Assembly (NCBI GenBank): GCA_964558875.1
Contig: CAZLGM010000034.1
Location: forward strand, 1 to 19,291
Reading direction: 5' to 3'
DNA length: 19,291 nucleotides
From: CAZLGM01 sp964558875
GTDB taxonomy: Bacteria > Desulfobacterota > Desulfobulbia > Desulfobulbales > Desulfocapsaceae
Every line of letters starts with the position of its first letter. The first letter of the stretch is position 1. The notes under the pieces are model-generated. The model searched no databases. It was not told the DNA's origin and saw nothing but the letters and a program-made list of their open reading frames with translations. Of this stretch, positions 1-8,497 are shown one piece after another. The translations under genes were made by a program, and so were the position numbers.

Positions 1-1
1 C

Positions 2-2101
2 CTGGCTCTGGGTATGCTTGTTGATAATGCAATCGTTATTATTGAAAATATTTACCGCTATATGGAACAGGGCGCTCCACGATTTGAGGCCGCCATGCGG
101 GCTACCTCCGAAGTCGCTTATCCTGTGATCGGTTCTACCATGACCACCCTTGCGGTCTTTCTTCCCATGCTGTTTTGGCCGGGGATAATGGGTGAGTTCA
201 TGAAGTATCTGCCAATGACACTGATTGTCACTCTTTCATCTAGCCTTTTTGTAGCCATGGTGATCAATCCGGCTCTGGCATCAATATTCATGAAGATCAA
301 ATCTGGAAAAAAGAACCAATTATTACCCGCAGAAATAATAACAGCTTCTGTTGAAAAACCTGTTGAAATCAAAGGGAAACTGCTGAAAGGGTATGCCAGT
401 GTCCTGCGATTTGCCTTAAACAGGCCAATCATGGTTATCCTGGCCGCATTTTCCTTTTTGATTCTGTTATTTCAGGGTTGGATGCTGATTATCGGGTTAG
501 AAAAGCCTGTTGAATTTTTCCCGGACTTTGAGCCCAAGTCTATGTATGTCAATGTGGAACCACCTGAAGGGGCAGACCTGGAGTATATAGATCGAATAAT
601 TAAGCGAGTTGAATTGGCAATTACCGGAGGTACTGTGGTGGCGGAAGCGAATTCAGCTATCACGGCAGATAGGTACCAAAACGGTTACGTACCGAAAAGA
701 CATGAACAAAAAGATGGTTCCCATTTTATGGGGCCAAGCGATCTGGCCAATATTAAAAATATCTATACCAAAGCGGTAACCATCTCTGGTGGTGCTGATA
801 CGTTCAGCCAAAATGCTCCAAACAATATTGGGGTTCGCTTTATCGATCTGGAGAAAAGAAACCGTTCTTCCTTTGAGACAATGAACGATATCCGGAAGAG
901 GGTGGCGGATATTCCAGGTGCGTCAATAACCATTGCTGCAGCAGAAGAAGGGCCGCCGACCGGTTCGCCTATCAACATAGAGATATCAGGCGATAAACTA
1001 CCAGTGCTTGGCCAAATAGCAAAACAGATCAGGGAAATACTTGCCAAGATTCCCCACGTAAAAGATATACGGGATAACTACAATGAAGGGACACCGTCGA
1101 TTCAAGTCGTAATCGACCGTCAAAAAGCGGCCCTGTTCGGGTTGTCAACCGATATGATCGGTTTTGCCCTGAAAACCGCCTACAATGGCCTTGATGTGTC
1201 AACGTTTCGCGAATCAAATAAGGATTACGATATCACTGTGCAGTTACCTGAAAAAGACAGACAATTAACCGATGTGCTGCGGGAGTTGATGATCCCTGTT
1301 CCTTCCGGCGAAATGGTGCCGCTGTCAACCCTTGCACGCATAGAATATACCGGCACCATCGGAGATATCGTCCGAATCGATAACCAGCGGGTGGTCACTG
1401 TTCAGGCCAATGTGGATGAGACACGGATACCGGGACCGGTGGCCCGTTCCCAGGCCGAGGAGATATTGAAAGGTATCGCCTTGCCGCCGGGATATGGCGT
1501 CACCTTTACCGGTGAAATGGAGATGCAGCAGGAATCGGAAGAATTCTTGAGTAAAGCGTTCATTATTGCTCTTTTTCTCATCTTCTTCATCTTGGTCAGT
1601 CAGTTCAACTCAATCTCCATGCCCATCATTATCATGATGTCGGTTATTCTTTCACTTGGCGGAGCTTTTTTAGGACTTGCTGTATTCAAACAGCCGTTCG
1701 GCATCATTATGACCGGTGTCGGAGTGATCTCCCTGGCTGGAGTGGTGGTCAATAACGGCATTGTGCTGATCGATTACATCAACAAGTTGCGGGATCGAGG
1801 CATGGATGTACGAAATGCGGTGATTTCCGCAGGCGCTACTCGGCTGCGCCCGGTGATCCTTACCGCCATAACCACAATTCTCGGCCTTCTTCCTATGATT
1901 ACCGGCGTGTCTTTCGACTTTCATAACCTGGCAATCTCCTGGGTAAGCGAATCCAGTCAGATGTGGCGATCAATGGCCATTGTTGTGGTTTTCGGCCTCA
2001 TGGTGGCCACCTTTTTAACCTTGATTGTCGTACCGACACTGTACTCACTTCTTGAAGATCTTGGTGAAAAGAGGAAACGGGTTGCCGATTGGCTGCGTTA
2101 A
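2..2101 (+). CDS. RND efflux permease, C-terminal two thirds (5' truncated)
   Basis: Inner-membrane proton-driven efflux permease of the AcrB/HAE1-like RND superfamily, working with a periplasmic adaptor and outer-membrane channel that are not in the window. The frame is open from base 2, upstream of the first ATG at 14, so the gene continues beyond the left edge. It enters in the TM4 motif GMLVDNAIVIIENI, where AcrB has its two proton-relay aspartates; here the pair is D-N. A large periplasmic domain follows, then a second membrane bundle with AGVVVNNGIVLIDY (TM10 region) and ATFLTLIVVPTLYSLL at the end. About 699 residues remain of a usual 1000-1050. Two small lipoprotein genes follow in the same direction and probably share the transcript. 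Substrate cannot be told; drug, solvent or lipid export are all possible. Confidence 0.93.
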   Translation: MALGMLVDNAIVIIENIYRYMEQGAPRFEAAMRATSEVAYPVIGSTMTTLAVFLPMLFWPGIMGEFMKYLPMTLIVTLSSSLFVAMVINPALASIFMKIKSGKKNQLLPAEIITASVEKPVEIKGKLLKGYASVLRFALNRPIMVILAAFSFLILLFQGWMLIIGLEKPVEFFPDFEPKSMYVNVEPPEGADLEYIDRIIKRVELAITGGTVVAEANSAITADRYQNGYVPKRHEQKDGSHFMGPSDLANIKNIYTKAVTISGGADTFSQNAPNNIGVRFIDLEKRNRSSFETMNDIRKRVADIPGASITIAAAEEGPPTGSPINIEISGDKLPVLGQIAKQIREILAKIPHVKDIRDNYNEGTPSIQVVIDRQKAALFGLSTDMIGFALKTAYNGLDVSTFRESNKDYDITVQLPEKDRQLTDVLRELMIPVPSGEMVPLSTLARIEYTGTIGDIVRIDNQRVVTVQANVDETRIPGPVARSQAEEILKGIALPPGYGVTFTGEMEMQQESEEFLSKAFIIALFLIFFILVSQFNSISMPIIIMMSVILSLGGAFLGLAVFKQPFGIIMTGVGVISLAGVVVNNGIVLIDYINKLRDRGMDVRNAVISAGATRLRPVILTAITTILGLLPMITGVSFDFHNLAISWVSESSQMWRSMAIVVVFGLMVATFLTLIVVPTLYSLLEDLGEKRKRVADWLR

Positions 2102-2103
2102 TT

Positions 2104-2115
2104 GGTCGTACGACC
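2104..2115. repeat. 12-bp perfect palindrome after the RND gene
   Basis: GGTCGTACGACC is its own reverse complement and lies 2 nt after the TAA of the RND permease and about 37 nt before the next start. It could be an operator half-site pair or a short hairpin in the mRNA. There is no T-tract after it, so it is not a standard terminator. Confidence 0.5.
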
Positions 2116-2152
2116 TGTTCAAAACTGATAACTCATTGACATGGGGCTGAAA

Positions 2153-2377
2153 ATGATAGCGCATATGATCAAACTGACCAAAACGGTTGTCTTCTGTTTG
2201 CTGTTGCTTTGGTTAACAGGGTGTACGGAACACATGAATCGGGGTTTTTACGAAGGATTGGTAGAGAGCAATCAACGAGATAACCTTTCAGATGATCATA
2301 TCCTGCCTGATGATGTGCCCAACTATTATGAATATAAACATGAACGAAATGAGACACTGAAAGGAGAGGCAAAATGA
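2153..2377 (+). CDS. small lipoprotein, unknown function
   Basis: A short exported lipoprotein of 74 residues. The N-terminus is a basic/hydrophobic signal peptide ending in the lipobox LTGC, so signal peptidase II should cleave before Cys24 and leave a mature chain of about 51 residues. That chain is polar and acidic with a Tyr-rich stretch (NYYEYKHERNE). I chose ATG 2153 because GGGG at 2143-2146 lies 6 nt upstream. ATG 2141 (78 aa, no visible ribosome site) and ATG 2165 are alternatives. It begins about 50 nt after the RND permease and its stop overlaps the next lipoprotein start (ATGA), which implies translational coupling. I do not recognise a family. An accessory role for the efflux system is a guess from position only. 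Confidence 0.7.
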   Translation: MIAHMIKLTKTVVFCLLLLWLTGCTEHMNRGFYEGLVESNQRDNLSDDHILPDDVPNYYEYKHERNETLKGEAK

Positions 2378-2901
2378 AATTTTTGCAAGAAATCATGAAG
2401 AGCAAAACCATTATCTTTTTCATAATGATGACTGCAATAGTTGGCTGCAGTACACGAACAGTTCTTTTGCAGGATTTCAAGGATGATCAAATCATTCACC
2501 ACAGTCAAATGAAGCAGCAGGAAGATTTATCGAACTATGTCATGTACCTGGATAAGGGCGACCTGTTACCTGTAAGAATTTCTTTAGAGAGTGGGCTTTT
2601 TGATGCAGTCGATGAGCAGATTAACCTGGTTTGTCAACAGAGGGTCTATTTCAGGTTGAGAATACCTCCTGGAATGAGTGAAAAGCAAATAGCAGTCATG
2701 AATGAAAAAGAAAAACAGGAATTGATCAAAGCCATTATGGTCTATCTAAGCCCTGATGCGAAAAGATGGGCACCCTATACCGATATAAAAACTCTTGAAC
2801 AGCTCTTTGGAGTAAAGGGTGGTTCCTTTTCCCTGGGCATGGGAATAACCAAGGAAAACGGATTAAGTGTCCTTCTTAACGTGAAGACAAATAGTCAGTA
2901 A
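2374..2901 (+). CDS. lipoprotein, unknown function
   Basis: A 175-residue predicted lipoprotein. Residues 9-24 are hydrophobic and end in IVGC, so Cys25 should be lipidated; the next residue is Ser, which favours the outer membrane under the usual +2 rule. The mature part has mixed alpha/beta character, with one internal Cys (in LVCQQRV) and a charged helical segment around residues 105-125. Translation is coupled to the preceding lipoprotein: AAGGAG at 2361-2366 lies 7 nt before the ATG, and the upstream TGA overlaps the start. I cannot assign a family. The order RND permease, lipoprotein, lipoprotein suggests an envelope function shared with the transporter. Both lipoproteins are too short to be a typical adaptor or a TolC-like channel. 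Confidence 0.8.
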   Translation: MKFLQEIMKSKTIIFFIMMTAIVGCSTRTVLLQDFKDDQIIHHSQMKQQEDLSNYVMYLDKGDLLPVRISLESGLFDAVDEQINLVCQQRVYFRLRIPPGMSEKQIAVMNEKEKQELIKAIMVYLSPDAKRWAPYTDIKTLEQLFGVKGGSFSLGMGITKENGLSVLLNVKTNSQ

Positions 2902-2965
2902 CTATTTGATTTTGAATATTAAATGCTGAACTGCCATGGTAACCGGATACAGGGGGCGATATAAC

Positions 2966-3826
2966 ATGAAAAAGGTATTGATCGCCGGAGCAACAGGTTA
3001 TTTAGGGAAACATGTGCTTCAGGAATTCAAGCGGCAGGGATTCTGGGTTCGGGCTTTAACAAGAAAGCCGGATAAGCTCGATAGTCTCAGTCATTGTATT
3101 GATGAGAAATATATCGGGGAAATCACAAAACCCAAGTCATTAAACGGAATATGTAACGATATTGATATTGTGTTTTCATCAATAGGGATTACCAGGCAGA
3201 AAGATAATCTCACCTATATGGATGTCGATTATCAAGGGAACAGGAATCTTTTAGAAGAGGCAAAAAATGCAGGTGTTTCAAGGTTCATCTATGTTTCTGT
3301 CTTTAAAGCTGAAGAATTAAACGATCTAAAGCCTGTCCGGGCAAAATTGCAGTTTACCGAGGAGTTGAAGAAATCCGGTCTCAACGCACTGGTCATCCAG
3401 CCGAACGGATTTTTTTCAGATATGCTTGAATATCTGCAAATGGCCAATACAGGAAGAGGATATGTTGTTGGTTCCGGTGAAAACAAGATAAATCCTATCC
3501 ATGGTGAAGATCTGGCAGAAGTCTGCGTCTTTGCAGCCACTGGGGATGAAAAGCATATTGCTGTCGGCGGCCCTGATGTTTTAACTCATAATGAAATTAT
3601 AACCCTGGCGTTTGAAACCATAGGAAAACCGATAAAAATAACCAGAATCCCGCTCTGGATAAAGAAATGGTTTTTAAAGATTCTGAGAATCTTCACCTCG
3701 GTAAAAAAATACGGACCAATTGAGTTTTTTATGACGGTTCTTTCAAAGGATATGGTCGCTCCTGTATATGGCAGACACCATTTAAAAGATTTTTTCCTGG
3801 ATAAAAAGGAAATTACTCTGAAATAA
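2966..3826 (+). CDS. atypical SDR / NmrA-like NAD(P)-binding protein
   Basis: A cytoplasmic Rossmann-fold protein of 286 residues from the extended/atypical SDR group (NAD(P)H-binding, NmrA-like; compare YbjT and Ycf39-type proteins). The dinucleotide-binding motif GATGYLG is at residues 8-14, and RALTRKP at about 29-35 would contact the NADP phosphate. DVDYQGNRNLLEEAKNAGV followed by RFIYVSV (86-112) is the typical strand-helix-strand of the family. A classical YxxxK catalytic pair is not evident after VSV, so it may act as a cofactor-binding regulator or assembly factor rather than a dehydrogenase. The C-terminal third has a hydrophobic/basic stretch (LWIKKWFLKIL) that may touch the membrane. 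ATG 2966 is preferred over the in-frame ATG 2936 because AGGGGG at 2951-2956 is well spaced and the fold begins at MKKVLIAG. Substrate unknown. Confidence 0.85.
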   Translation: MKKVLIAGATGYLGKHVLQEFKRQGFWVRALTRKPDKLDSLSHCIDEKYIGEITKPKSLNGICNDIDIVFSSIGITRQKDNLTYMDVDYQGNRNLLEEAKNAGVSRFIYVSVFKAEELNDLKPVRAKLQFTEELKKSGLNALVIQPNGFFSDMLEYLQMANTGRGYVVGSGENKINPIHGEDLAEVCVFAATGDEKHIAVGGPDVLTHNEIITLAFETIGKPIKITRIPLWIKKWFLKILRIFTSVKKYGPIEFFMTVLSKDMVAPVYGRHHLKDFFLDKKEITLK

Positions 3827-3885
3827 GACAAAGTTGGGCTCATTTAATTGAGCAAAAGGGCTGCTGGAGTTCTTAGGAGGAAATA

Positions 3886-4776
3886 ATGAACATCAGAATT
3901 GATCAAGATCTTTGTAACGCCTGTGGAATTTGTGCTGAAGTCTGTCCCCGCCATATTCCGGAAACAGTGGTAGAAGATAATGAAAAGATAACAAAAATCT
4001 CGCAGGAACGTCTGGCTCTGTGTATGCAGTGCGGTCATTGTTACGCCATTTGCCCCAACTGTGCAATCCATGTTGACGGTTTGAATGAAGAGAAAGCTGT
4101 GCCGATCCGAGAGCTTGACCTAGATGACAAACAGCTTCTTCTATTTTTACAGCAGCGTCGTTCCATCCGCAGATACAAAGATAAGCCGGTTCCTCGTACA
4201 AAGATAAATCGGATTATCAAAGCTGTGCAGGTTGCGCCTACAGGAACGGGACGAAGCAGTACAGGTCTAACTGTTATTGATAATCCCAAAACGCTTGCTC
4301 ATATTTCCAAGCTTGCTTACGGATTATATGATGGTTTGGGCAAAAACCTTAAAAATCCAATTGCCCGTTTTTTTATTAAACGTAAAGCGGGTGAAAAAAA
4401 TTTCACAACACTGCAGGACTTTGTTATGCCGGGGATGCATTGGTATATCCGTTGGTACAAAGAGGGGAGAAGCAATGAAATTTTAAGAGATTGCCCTGCC
4501 TTAATGCTGTTCCACAGCCCAATCTACGAACCGGTAGGTGGCGAGAATTGTCTTATCGCTGCCTTTCATGCCATTCTGATGGCACAAACAATGAAGATAG
4601 GCACATGTTTTAATGATCTTATTCCACCGGCCTGCAACCGGGTTCCACAGATAAGGAGCCTTCTTGGCCTTGATGATGATCGCGAGGTTTATGCCAGCCT
4701 GACTATGGGGTATCCGAAATATCAGTTTAAACGAATACCCCAGAGAAAATTAGCAGAAGTTCGATATATCAATTAG
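3886..4776 (+). CDS. ferredoxin-nitroreductase fusion protein
   Basis: A flavin-dependent reductase of the nitroreductase superfamily fused to an N-terminal 2x[4Fe-4S] ferredoxin domain, 296 residues. Eight cysteines bind the clusters: C10, C13, C16, C20 and C46, C49, C52, C56, each group ending in Cys-Pro. After a linker, RRSIRRY (91-97) is the FMN-phosphate binding start of the nitroreductase fold; the rest, including the DNPKTLAHISKLA region and the terminal LTMGYPKYQFKRIP, fits this family. Electrons would pass from a ferredoxin through the clusters to FMN. The physiological substrate is unknown; such fusions are common in strict anaerobes. Start is secure: AGGAGG at 3875-3880 lies 5 nt before ATG. 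The 59-nt gap from the SDR gene allows co-transcription. Confidence 0.93.
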   Translation: MNIRIDQDLCNACGICAEVCPRHIPETVVEDNEKITKISQERLALCMQCGHCYAICPNCAIHVDGLNEEKAVPIRELDLDDKQLLLFLQQRRSIRRYKDKPVPRTKINRIIKAVQVAPTGTGRSSTGLTVIDNPKTLAHISKLAYGLYDGLGKNLKNPIARFFIKRKAGEKNFTTLQDFVMPGMHWYIRWYKEGRSNEILRDCPALMLFHSPIYEPVGGENCLIAAFHAILMAQTMKIGTCFNDLIPPACNRVPQIRSLLGLDDDREVYASLTMGYPKYQFKRIPQRKLAEVRYIN

Positions 4777-4944
4777 ATGTTTTGGGATCTGATTAAGAAA
4801 GCCAGACTCAATCTCGAATGAGTTAGAGAAAAGTTTTCTTGTTCCATGGCAGAAAAAACTCTGAACAGTCTTTTTATAAAAGGACCCTATGAAGGAAAAG
4901 AATCCAGAAATGCAGTTAGTAGTATGACTGAGGAGTAAACAGTT

Positions 4945-5454
4945 ATGTTCGAAATTCGTAAAGAAGAATCCAAAGACCGTGATACCGTTCACCATTTAAA
5001 TCTAAACGCATTCGATAACGGTCCGGAAGCAGGTATTGTTGATAAACTCCGAGCTTCCTGCAAGGAGTATTTATCGTTTGTCGCCGTTGAAGATGGTTCT
5101 GTTATCGGCCATGTATTATTCACTCCGGCTACCGTGGTAGATTGCCCTGCAGTAGGGATGGGATTGGCACCAATGTCGGTATTGCCATCTCAACAGAGAA
5201 AGGGGATTGGAACTCGACTTATCCGGTACGGGCTTGACTTTTTGCGCAATGCTGGTTGTCCATTCGTTATTGTTCTAGGGCACCCTGAGTATTACCCGCG
5301 TTTTGGTTTCGAGGTTGCGTCAAAATATCAACTTCGCAGTCAATGGGAAGGTGTACCGGATAATGCATTCATGATTGTGGTGTTCGATAACGAAGTTTTG
5401 CCGAAGTCTGGTGGCGTTGCGAGATATAGAGACGAATTTGATGATGCAATGTAG
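4945..5454 (+). CDS. GNAT family N-acetyltransferase (YhbS-like)
   Basis: A 169-residue cytoplasmic acyl-CoA transferase of the GNAT fold. The acetyl-CoA pyrophosphate-binding motif A is visible as VLPSQQRKGIGTRLI, with QQRKGIGT at residues 83-90. LGHPEYYPRFGFEVAS (111-126) is the signature of the YhbS-like branch, whose natural acceptors are mostly unknown. Length is normal and the gene is intact. The start is supported by GAGGAG at 4930-4935, 9 nt upstream. It follows a 168-nt gap after the nitroreductase, which may hold a promoter, and leads a run of rightward accessory genes. Substrate could be a small amine, a protein N-terminus or a tRNA; nothing here discriminates. Confidence 0.92.
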   Translation: MFEIRKEESKDRDTVHHLNLNAFDNGPEAGIVDKLRASCKEYLSFVAVEDGSVIGHVLFTPATVVDCPAVGMGLAPMSVLPSQQRKGIGTRLIRYGLDFLRNAGCPFVIVLGHPEYYPRFGFEVASKYQLRSQWEGVPDNAFMIVVFDNEVLPKSGGVARYRDEFDDAM

Positions 5455-5514
5455 GTGGCAGCTAAAACGACTCACCCGATTTTTTTGGCATCGATCCTAT
5501 CTCAGGTGATCTAG

Positions 5515-6522
5515 ATGTTACCAGCAATATTACATTTCCTTATTAAACTTATTCAAATCGTTCTTTATCTAGTAATTCAAATAATCTTCATTCCTTTTGC
5601 TATTATTGGAATAATAGTTGGATATTATAAGGGGGTGGGGAAAAGCAAGAAACTGGGTATCTCTTTCACGGCATGTCGAGCGCTTCAATATAGGTGGTTC
5701 ATGCATTATTTTGACACCAGACCGGACCCCTTTTCTGTTGCATTTATAAAAAAATTTCCCTGTGAATCACATTTTGGTTTGTGGTCATTTATGGGCGCTC
5801 TTATCATTTCGCAGCGGTTATTCGGTTTCACAACCAAGCTGGGAAAAATTCCAGAACCAGGTAAAGAAAACTTGGTTTCTATGGTAGCTCGCAGGTTGCT
5901 CCAGTTTGATAGGATAATGGAACAATATGTTGATGAAGTGGAGCAAATTATCATTCCCGGAGTCGGTTTTGATCTCATAGCCTTGCACTTTACAAAAGGG
6001 AAAAATGTAAAGGTTTTTGAAATCGACCAGGCTAGAACGCTCAACCTAAAAGTTGAAACATTGAAAAATGCAGGTATTCAGCATGACTGGATCACTTATA
6101 TCCCGGTGGATTATGCAAACGAATCCTGGGACGAAAAACTATTGGAAGCCGGTTTTGACAAAACAAAAAGGACGTTGTTCCTCTGGCAAAGCGTTTCTTT
6201 GTATTTAGATGTTGATAGTGTCAAAGAAACACTCAGGAAAATGGTTAATCTATGTGGAGACGGAAGTATTATTGCTCAAGACTTTTATTCCAAGGCATAC
6301 ATATCAGGTGAGATTTCAAGAACAGTTAAAAGAACCTCAAGACTAATGGGAAGAATGGGAGAACCCTGGATATTTGGAATAGATATGTCAAATGATGCCC
6401 AAGCAGCAGTTGAATCAATTTTACAAGAATGCTGCTTGAAAATGAATACTATCAACATGTTTGGTGAGAAACTTGAAGTCGAACCATTTTACTGTATCGT
6501 TGAGGCTATAAAAGATACCTAA
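5515..6522 (+). CDS. membrane-anchored class I SAM methyltransferase (TIGR00027/LCMT-like)
   Basis: A SAM-dependent methyltransferase of 335 residues related to the leucine carboxyl methyltransferase/TIGR00027 group. Residues 4-38 are strongly hydrophobic and form one long or two short membrane segments, an unusual anchor for this fold. The SAM site appears as EQIIIPGVGFDLIALHF (143-159; GVGFD at 149-153), the acidic loop FEID (168-171) and PVDY (197-200). The family segment RTLFLWQSVSLYL lies at 219-231. AGGTGA 5 nt before ATG supports the start. It is followed 20 nt later by another methyltransferase. The family acts on carboxyl groups or hydroxyls of small or lipid-like molecules; with the anchor, a membrane-located substrate is likely but inferred. 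Confidence 0.85.
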   Translation: MLPAILHFLIKLIQIVLYLVIQIIFIPFAIIGIIVGYYKGVGKSKKLGISFTACRALQYRWFMHYFDTRPDPFSVAFIKKFPCESHFGLWSFMGALIISQRLFGFTTKLGKIPEPGKENLVSMVARRLLQFDRIMEQYVDEVEQIIIPGVGFDLIALHFTKGKNVKVFEIDQARTLNLKVETLKNAGIQHDWITYIPVDYANESWDEKLLEAGFDKTKRTLFLWQSVSLYLDVDSVKETLRKMVNLCGDGSIIAQDFYSKAYISGEISRTVKRTSRLMGRMGEPWIFGIDMSNDAQAAVESILQECCLKMNTINMFGEKLEVEPFYCIVEAIKDT

Positions 6523-6542
6523 TAATCAATTGGAATGGTTGA

Positions 6543-7241
6543 ATGATGCTTTTGCAAGTTCCGGAAGAAAAGATTATTTACTCAAACGAGCCTGAAAATT
6601 CGATTGCGTATACCGAAAAGCTCGATCAGGAATATTCAAAATATGCCAAAGTATATGATGTGGCTGTAACATTGCTTCCTGGTTGGAAAACATGGATAAA
6701 AGCAGTTATTCCGCACATAAAAGGTAACCGTGTTTTAGAAGTTTCATTTGGGACAGGATATTTATTGCTACAATATGCCAATGACTACGAAACTCATGGT
6801 ATCGACTACAACAACACTATGGTTGAAATGGCAAAGAAAAATTTATCTCAGGAAGGTATTAAGGCAACTCTTCAGTGGGCAAATGTTGAAAAACTTCCTT
6901 TTCCTGACAATTATTTCGATACAATTGTTAATACAATGGCTTTTTCCGGCTATCCAAATGGAAAACAGGCCATGTCGGAATTTTATCGGGTATTGAAAGA
7001 CGGGGGCAGATTAGTAATAGTTGATTTTGAGTATCCCTCTAACAGAAATGTATTTGGTTATTGGCTGACAAAACTCATGGAATCGGCTGGTGATATAATT
7101 CGAGATATTTCGAAATTACTTCAAGAATTCAATTTTGAATATACTAAAAGAGAAATCGGTGGTTTTGGCAGTGTTCATTTATATGTAGCAAGAAAGCCGA
7201 CATCAACAAAAACACGGATCGATAAAAGTTGCATAGTGTAG
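6543..7241 (+). CDS. class I SAM-dependent methyltransferase (UbiE/Methyltransf_11-like)
   Basis: A soluble 232-residue methyltransferase. Motif I is VLEVSFGTGYLL (64-75), with Ser-Phe where most relatives have a tighter glycine loop. The acidic motif is HGIDYN (85-90), motif II is in EKLPFPDNYFDTIV (116-129), and the post-II strand is YRVLKDGGRLVIVDFE (148-163). This pattern is typical of UbiE/menG-like and small-molecule C- or O-methyltransferases. The N-terminal AYTEKLDQEYSKYAKVYD resembles the substrate lid of that group. Only a weak ribosome site precedes ATG 6543/6546, so translation may depend on the methyltransferase gene 20 nt upstream. Methylation of a quinone, phospholipid or other hydrophobic acceptor is plausible; the sequence does not decide. 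Confidence 0.88.
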   Translation: MMLLQVPEEKIIYSNEPENSIAYTEKLDQEYSKYAKVYDVAVTLLPGWKTWIKAVIPHIKGNRVLEVSFGTGYLLLQYANDYETHGIDYNNTMVEMAKKNLSQEGIKATLQWANVEKLPFPDNYFDTIVNTMAFSGYPNGKQAMSEFYRVLKDGGRLVIVDFEYPSNRNVFGYWLTKLMESAGDIIRDISKLLQEFNFEYTKREIGGFGSVHLYVARKPTSTKTRIDKSCIV

Positions 7242-7297
7242 CCGCGCTGCTTTTAACAACTATAGGCTACTATATCTAATAAGATCAAAGAGGTCAC

Positions 7298-8314
7298 ATG
7301 CTAATGAAACGTTTACTCCGTATTTTCTCGATAATCATCCTCACAATATTCATCCTTATTCTGTTTTTAATGGCAGGTGTGACCGTCTATGAACCTTCAC
7401 TAAAGGATACTTTTTCCTTCAGTTCAGCTGGAAAGACTCTACAGCTTTCAGATGGTCGCACTTTGGCTTACTTGGAATCTGGAGATCCTAAAGGCTTTCC
7501 TGTATTTTTCTTCCATGGCGCACCGGGTTCGCGTCTTGATGGATTAATCTTTGATGAACTCAACCAGCAATTGGGAATCCGTATGATAACTCTTGATCGG
7601 CCAGGTTATGGGCTGTCCGATTTTCAAGAGAATCGTACTTATCTCGATTGGCCGGATGACGTTGTTGATCTAGCAGACCATTTGACCATTGATCGTTTTG
7701 CAGTGTTAGGCTGGAGCACTGGAGGTCCGTACGCTGCTACGGTTGCACATAAAATCCCTCAACGCCTCACCGTTGTCGGGATCGTTGCTGGAGAGTGCCC
7801 TTATTCAAGCGACGATTTCCCACAAAGCATTATGAAAAGTGACACCTTCGCAGGCTCAGCAATCAATAAATTCTTTATCTGGAGCGCAAATAACGGCCCG
7901 TGGCTCATGCGAGCGCTCTTCAGGATACAACGTGTTATGCTATTCCGAGATCCGGTTGGAGTGATTAAGAATGCGGGTAGCTTCTTTGATTTGGATAAGG
8001 ATAAGCAATTTTTCACACGTGACCAATATCGTGTCGAACAAATTGAGGCGCTTCGCCAGGGGGTTGAAGGATGGACACGTGACTTCACTCTTGAGCGTCA
8101 GAACTGGCCTTTTAAGCTAGAGGAAATCGATGAACCAACGGTTCTGGTGTTCCATGGCAAAGAGGATAATCTATTACACCCCCAAATTGCCGACTATATG
8201 TGTGCACGTATCCCAACCTGTGATAAACCGATGATTTACTCTGGTGAGGGCCATTCTGTTGTAAATTATCGCTATGAAGAAATTATCAAAGCTATGCTCA
8301 AAGCGTGGAAATGA
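7298..8314 (+). CDS. membrane-anchored alpha/beta hydrolase
   Basis: An alpha/beta-hydrolase fold enzyme of 338 residues with an N-terminal signal anchor (hydrophobic residues 6-28), so the catalytic domain probably faces the periplasm. FFFHGAPGSR (His73-Gly74) is the oxyanion-hole region. Ser140 in GWSTGG is the nucleophile, Asp290 in FHGKEDN and His319 in GEGHS complete the triad, and all are present. Such proteins are esterases, lipases, peptidases or haloperoxidase-like enzymes; specificity cannot be read. AAAGAGGT at 7287-7294 serves either ATG 7298 (4 nt) or ATG 7304 (10 nt); the second may be the true start and would lose two residues. It follows the two methyltransferases and fits a membrane-focused set. 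Confidence 0.9.
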   Translation: MLMKRLLRIFSIIILTIFILILFLMAGVTVYEPSLKDTFSFSSAGKTLQLSDGRTLAYLESGDPKGFPVFFFHGAPGSRLDGLIFDELNQQLGIRMITLDRPGYGLSDFQENRTYLDWPDDVVDLADHLTIDRFAVLGWSTGGPYAATVAHKIPQRLTVVGIVAGECPYSSDDFPQSIMKSDTFAGSAINKFFIWSANNGPWLMRALFRIQRVMLFRDPVGVIKNAGSFFDLDKDKQFFTRDQYRVEQIEALRQGVEGWTRDFTLERQNWPFKLEEIDEPTVLVFHGKEDNLLHPQIADYMCARIPTCDKPMIYSGEGHSVVNYRYEEIIKAMLKAWK

Positions 8315-8334
8315 TACGTTTTAATTATCATTTC
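8308..8334 (+). repeat. 9-bp perfect inverted repeat over the hydrolase stop codon
   Basis: GAAATGATA (8308-8316) and TATCATTTC (8326-8334) are perfect complements around a 9-nt loop, and the TGA stop at 8312-8314 lies in the left arm. The RNA could form an AU-rich hairpin. No T-tract follows, so it may protect the 3' end or be a protein site rather than a terminator. Confidence 0.45.
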
Positions 8335-8497
8335 ATGGTGCAACACCTTGTAAGAAAATGAGTCAACATGAGCTCTACAACCAAAAACCACAAAACTGAA
8401 GTTTTTAGAATGGCCCTTTTGCCGCTATGCGTCCACAAGGGCAACTTAAACTCGTATTAGCCATGTTGAGGAAAGGCAGGACGAAAGGAGACATATA

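Noticed and set aside
3838..3853. GCTCA/TGAGC hairpin after the SDR gene as a terminator
   Set aside because: Five-base stem with no T-tract on either strand.
4889..4927. 12-codon ORF with AAGGA before the GNAT gene
   Set aside because: Too short and no supporting features; likely chance.
8315..8497. Possible integron attC-like or decayed mobile sequence between accessory genes
   Set aside because: No GTTRRRY core sites or matching inverse core sites could be found, and the genes are not spaced as cassettes.
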